A stretch of DNA of 64,000 nucleotides, from NCBI GenBank assembly GCA_003508005.1, contig DNUE01000058.1:29773-93772 (forward strand), given 5' to 3'. The notes under the pieces are model-generated. The model ran no database searches. It worked only from the letters and a program-made list of their open reading frames with translations, and was not told where the DNA came from. Both the position numbers and the translations under genes were made by a program. Below are positions 61,716 to 64,000 of this stretch, in pieces (the first letter of the stretch is position 1; every line of letters starts with the position of its first letter). The DNA comes from Desulfobulbaceae bacterium. Lineage in GTDB: Bacteria; Desulfobacterota; Desulfobulbia; Desulfobulbales; Desulfobulbaceae.

Positions 61716-62878
61716 GCGAAGAACGATTCGAAGACCTGTTCGGCGAAAAAAAGATCAAAACCACGAAGCTGAAGCCGGGCGACCGGATCGAGGCAGTGGT
61801 GGCCGGGATCAGCGGCGAAAACATCTTCCTTGATATCGGCGGCAAGAGCGAAGGGGTCCTGGCCGCCTCGGAACTGCTAGGGCCTGATGGCGAAATCCGG
61901 GTGCAGAGCGGCGACACTGTCACCGTCTTTTTCCTTGCGGACCGCAAGGGGGAGATGATCTTCACCACCCGCCTCGGTTCCGGCCATGCCTCTGCCCAGG
62001 AACTTGAAGAGGCCTTCAGCTCGGGGATTCCGGTCCAGGGCCGGGTCACCGGCGAAATCAAGGGTGGCTTCGAGGTGCAGGTGGCAGGGCAACGCGGCTT
62101 CTGCCCCTATTCGCAAATGGATATCCGGCGCATCGAAGACCCGGCCGCCTACCTGGACCAGGTCTTCTCCTTCCGGATCATGGAGTATGGCAGCCAGGGC
62201 CGCAACCTCATCCTCTCGGCCCGGGCCGTCCTGGAGGAGGAGCGCGCCGAGCGAAAGGAGGCGCTGGTTCAGAGCCTGAAGGAGGGCGACCGGGTGCGGG
62301 GCACCGTCACCTCGCTCAGGGATTTCGGGGCCTTTGTCGATATCGGCGGCGTGGACGGGCTGATCCCGATCTCCGAGCTGGCCTGGGGCCAGGTGAGCAG
62401 GGTCGAGGACGTCCTGAGCAGCGGCCAGGAGGTGGAGGTGGTTATCAGAAAACTGGACTGGGACCATGACCGCATCAGCCTCAGCCTGAAGGAGACCCTG
62501 GAGAACCCGTGGCAGGGGGTGCTGGAAAAGTATCCGCCCGGCTCCATCCACCGGGGCCAGGTCTCCCGGCTTGCACAGTTCGGCGCCTTTGTCACCCTGG
62601 AGCCGGGGATCGACGGCCTGCTGCATATCTCCAGGCTGGGGGGCGGCCGCAAACTCCATCATCCCCGGGAGGCAGTGGAGGCCGGCCAGGATATCACGGT
62701 CCGCGTGGAATCCATTGACCGCGAAAAACAGCGGATCTCCCTGGTGCCGGAAGACTATGCGGAGAGTGCGGAGTCAGCCGCCTCGCGGGAGGAAAAACCT
62801 TTTGCGCCGGCACCTCCCAGATCGCTGGGCACCCTGGGCGACGTGCTGGCCGCGTCCATGCAGAAGAAAAAACGCTGA
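61712..62878 (+). CDS. S1 RNA-binding domain protein (RpsA-like, four repeats)
   Basis: A 388-residue protein with four S1 repeats (about 18-90, 100-170, 190-265 and 280-350). The third, GTVTSLRDFGAFVDIGGVDGLIPISEL, and the fourth, GQVSRLAQFGAFVTLEPGIDGLLHIS, are textbook S1 folds. It is shorter than the six-repeat ribosomal protein S1 of E. coli and may be an additional RNA-binding translation factor. The start overlaps the stop of the radical SAM gene. The C-terminal 40 residues are a disordered Pro/Glu/Ser tail. Confidence 0.9.
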   Translation: MSEERFEDLFGEKKIKTTKLKPGDRIEAVVAGISGENIFLDIGGKSEGVLAASELLGPDGEIRVQSGDTVTVFFLADRKGEMIFTTRLGSGHASAQELEEAFSSGIPVQGRVTGEIKGGFEVQVAGQRGFCPYSQMDIRRIEDPAAYLDQVFSFRIMEYGSQGRNLILSARAVLEEERAERKEALVQSLKEGDRVRGTVTSLRDFGAFVDIGGVDGLIPISELAWGQVSRVEDVLSSGQEVEVVIRKLDWDHDRISLSLKETLENPWQGVLEKYPPGSIHRGQVSRLAQFGAFVTLEPGIDGLLHISRLGGGRKLHHPREAVEAGQDITVRVESIDREKQRISLVPEDYAESAESAASREEKPFAPAPPRSLGTLGDVLAASMQKKKR

Positions 62879-62932
62879 ATCACCCCATATACTGAAGCAA
62901 CAACGCTCCGGTTGGGTGCCAAGGAGAACCAA

Positions 62933-63706
62933 TTGGATCTACTCGTAGTTTGTATTGTTGCACTAGCTGCTTCTTCACTGACACTTTTTTCCGGCTTTGG
63001 GCTTGGCACTTTGCTCATGCCTGTAATCGCCATCTTCTTTCCGCTTGAATTGGCCATAGCGATGACCGCGATGGTGCACTTGGCAAACAATCTTTTCAAA
63101 ATTGGCTTGCTCGGCAGAAAGGCCGACTCTTCAGTCCTCCTGAAATTCGGGCTACCTGCTGTAGTGGCAGCTTTTGTTGGCGCCGCTTTATTGTCCTGGC
63201 TTGGAGAAGTTCAGCCCCTTTACGAATACCAAGCCCTCGGACGGGAACTCCAAGTGTCTGCACTTAAGCTCGTTATCGGCTTTCTCATCATTCTCTTCGT
63301 CGCCTTAGAACTCTCGCCGGCATTCTCAAGGATTGCATTGGATCGAAAATGGCTTCCTGTTGGAGGTGTGATTAGCGGGTTCTTTGGTGGCTTGTCTGGC
63401 CATCAAGGCGCTTTCCGCAGCATGTTCCTTATCAAAGCGGGCCTGGAAAAAGAGGTCTTTGTTGCTACAGGGGTGGTGCTTGCAGTAATGGTTGATTTGT
63501 CGCGCATGGTCATATATGGCGCAGACATTTCATTGCGCAGTGACGCCGTGAATTGGCCTATGGTAATCGCCGCGAGTGCGGCCGCATTCGCTGGCGCATA
63601 TCTCGGCGCGCGAATCCTTGGAAAAATTACTATTCGCACTGTGCAAATTGTTGTGTCAGCGTTTTTGGTTGTGGTTGCAGTTGGCCTTATAGCGGGCTTG
63701 CTATGA
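62933..63706 (+). CDS. TSUP-family (TauE/SafE) permease
   Basis: A 257-residue inner-membrane protein with about eight hydrophobic helices in two repeats, including GFGLGTLLMPV near the N-terminus and GFFGGLSGHQGAFRSMFLI in the middle, both typical of TauE/SafE exporters of sulfite, sulfoacetate or similar anions. A TTG start at 62933 is preferred: AAGGAG lies six bases before it, whereas another in-frame TTG at 62912 has no such site. Base composition is clearly lower in GC than the housekeeping genes to the left, which suggests transfer. Confidence 0.88.
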   Translation: MDLLVVCIVALAASSLTLFSGFGLGTLLMPVIAIFFPLELAIAMTAMVHLANNLFKIGLLGRKADSSVLLKFGLPAVVAAFVGAALLSWLGEVQPLYEYQALGRELQVSALKLVIGFLIILFVALELSPAFSRIALDRKWLPVGGVISGFFGGLSGHQGAFRSMFLIKAGLEKEVFVATGVVLAVMVDLSRMVIYGADISLRSDAVNWPMVIAASAAAFAGAYLGARILGKITIRTVQIVVSAFLVVVAVGLIAGLL

Positions 63707-63718
63707 AACGCTGCAAAT

Positions 63719-63745
63719 CAGCGGCGCGAAGTATCGCGTCCGCTG
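63719..63745. other. Hairpin between convergent genes
   Basis: CAGCGGCGCGA pairs with TCGCGTCCGCTG with one bulged base, between the TSUP gene and the convergent incomplete gene. It may act as a weak terminator for both; there is no clear T-run. Confidence 0.4.
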
Positions 63746-63756
63746 TATTGGACTGG

Positions 63757-64000
63757 TTAGTCGTTTTCGATCGCATAATGTTGCTCGATAATTCTTGCGA
63801 GAGCGTTCATCTCCTCACGAGCATGAGCCCGCCATATTGCCTCCGTGAAAAACACACGTGCGAGCAAATGACGGAATCGGTTGGGAAATACAATCCGGAT
63901 TGTAAGCCCAAGCTTAGTGTCACCACTCGTAGTGGAGCAGAAACGAAATTCCACCTCTGAGCGCGATTGACTCTTGAAAATACCGAAGACCTTAATTTGA
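63757..64000 (-). CDS. C-terminal part of an unidentified protein (incomplete at window edge)
   Basis: On the minus strand the frame is open from the window edge to a TAA at 63757, giving at least 80 residues. The sequence (…VEFRFCSTTSGDTKLGLTIRIVFP… and …EEMNALARIIEQHY) has the alternating strands and final long helix expected of a SRPBCC/polyketide-cyclase-like protein, but this is a weak fold-level guess. The first part of the gene lies outside the window. Composition matches the TSUP gene. Confidence 0.5.
   Translation of the reverse strand, partial: QIKVFGIFKSQSRSEVEFRFCSTTSGDTKLGLTIRIVFPNRFRHLLARVFFTEAIWRAHAREEMNALARIIEQHYAIEND

Noticed and set aside
63719..63760. Integron attC-like site
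   Set aside because: The hairpin has a bulged base and a nearby GTTAG, but the paired outer core sequence is missing and no integrase is visible.
1..64000. tRNA, rRNA genes and CRISPR arrays
   Set aside because: I looked for cloverleaf-like ends, rRNA blocks and evenly spaced direct repeats and saw none.

Overview
The window is a 64 kb chromosomal segment of about 60% GC with densely packed genes, many in ATGA-overlapping operons. The gene set suggests an anaerobic or facultatively anaerobic Desulfobacterota (deltaproteobacterial) organism, possibly Desulfobulbales- or Desulfuromonadales-like: pyruvate:ferredoxin oxidoreductase, futalosine-pathway menaquinone genes (mqnB, mqnD), a tetrapyrrole operon (precorrin-2 dehydrogenase, CcsA/HemX, HemA), a MucR-type regulator and many large hybrid histidine kinases. 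The lineage is inference from gene content; no rRNA or tRNA gene was seen.

Layout. 1-0.6 kb: the 3' end of a PFOR gene, its terminator and a REP-like repeat. 0.9-9.1 kb: sensory genes, namely a FIST (NosP-like) protein with a hybrid kinase, a second large PAS hybrid kinase and a membrane PAS sensor; a decayed livG fragment lies between them. 9.5-14.5 kb: a complete branched-chain amino-acid type ABC importer (livFGMH plus binding protein). 15.0-18.8 kb: a small membrane protein coupled to an SLC5 transporter/hybrid kinase fusion. 18.9-20.8 kb: a lipoprotein and a PflX-type radical SAM protein. 21.0-26.3 kb: a ZraP/ZraS/ZraR-like periplasmic stress system with a secreted propeller-like protein downstream.

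26.3-42.1 kb is the most unusual part: a minus-strand block of exported proteins. It holds a CopA-CopB fusion, a short SBBP protein, an S8 protease, a lipoprotein, three two-domain multicopper-oxidase relatives, a 1,920-residue cell-surface scaffold-like protein and a secreted protein of unknown function. Two of the oxidase-like proteins carry complementary halves of a copper site, and several proteins share a C-terminal W-x-x-F-x-P-A tag. I read this block as a candidate cell-surface copper/metal oxidation or extracellular redox system; the function is inference.

42.1-43.8 kb: an AT-rich gap with a perfect 24-bp-arm palindrome, a zinc-ribbon membrane-protein pseudogene and an NlpC/P60 lipoprotein. 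43.8-62.9 kb is mostly housekeeping: an FAD oxidoreductase, pckA, the hemA operon, uppP, a TlpA-like thioredoxin, mobA-mqnD-mqnB, queA, a CBM48 protein, an FmdB protein, a MucR-like regulator, murI, lolA, a B12/radical SAM protein and an S1-domain protein. 62.9-64 kb: a lower-GC tail with a TSUP permease and an incomplete gene, probably a different compositional island.
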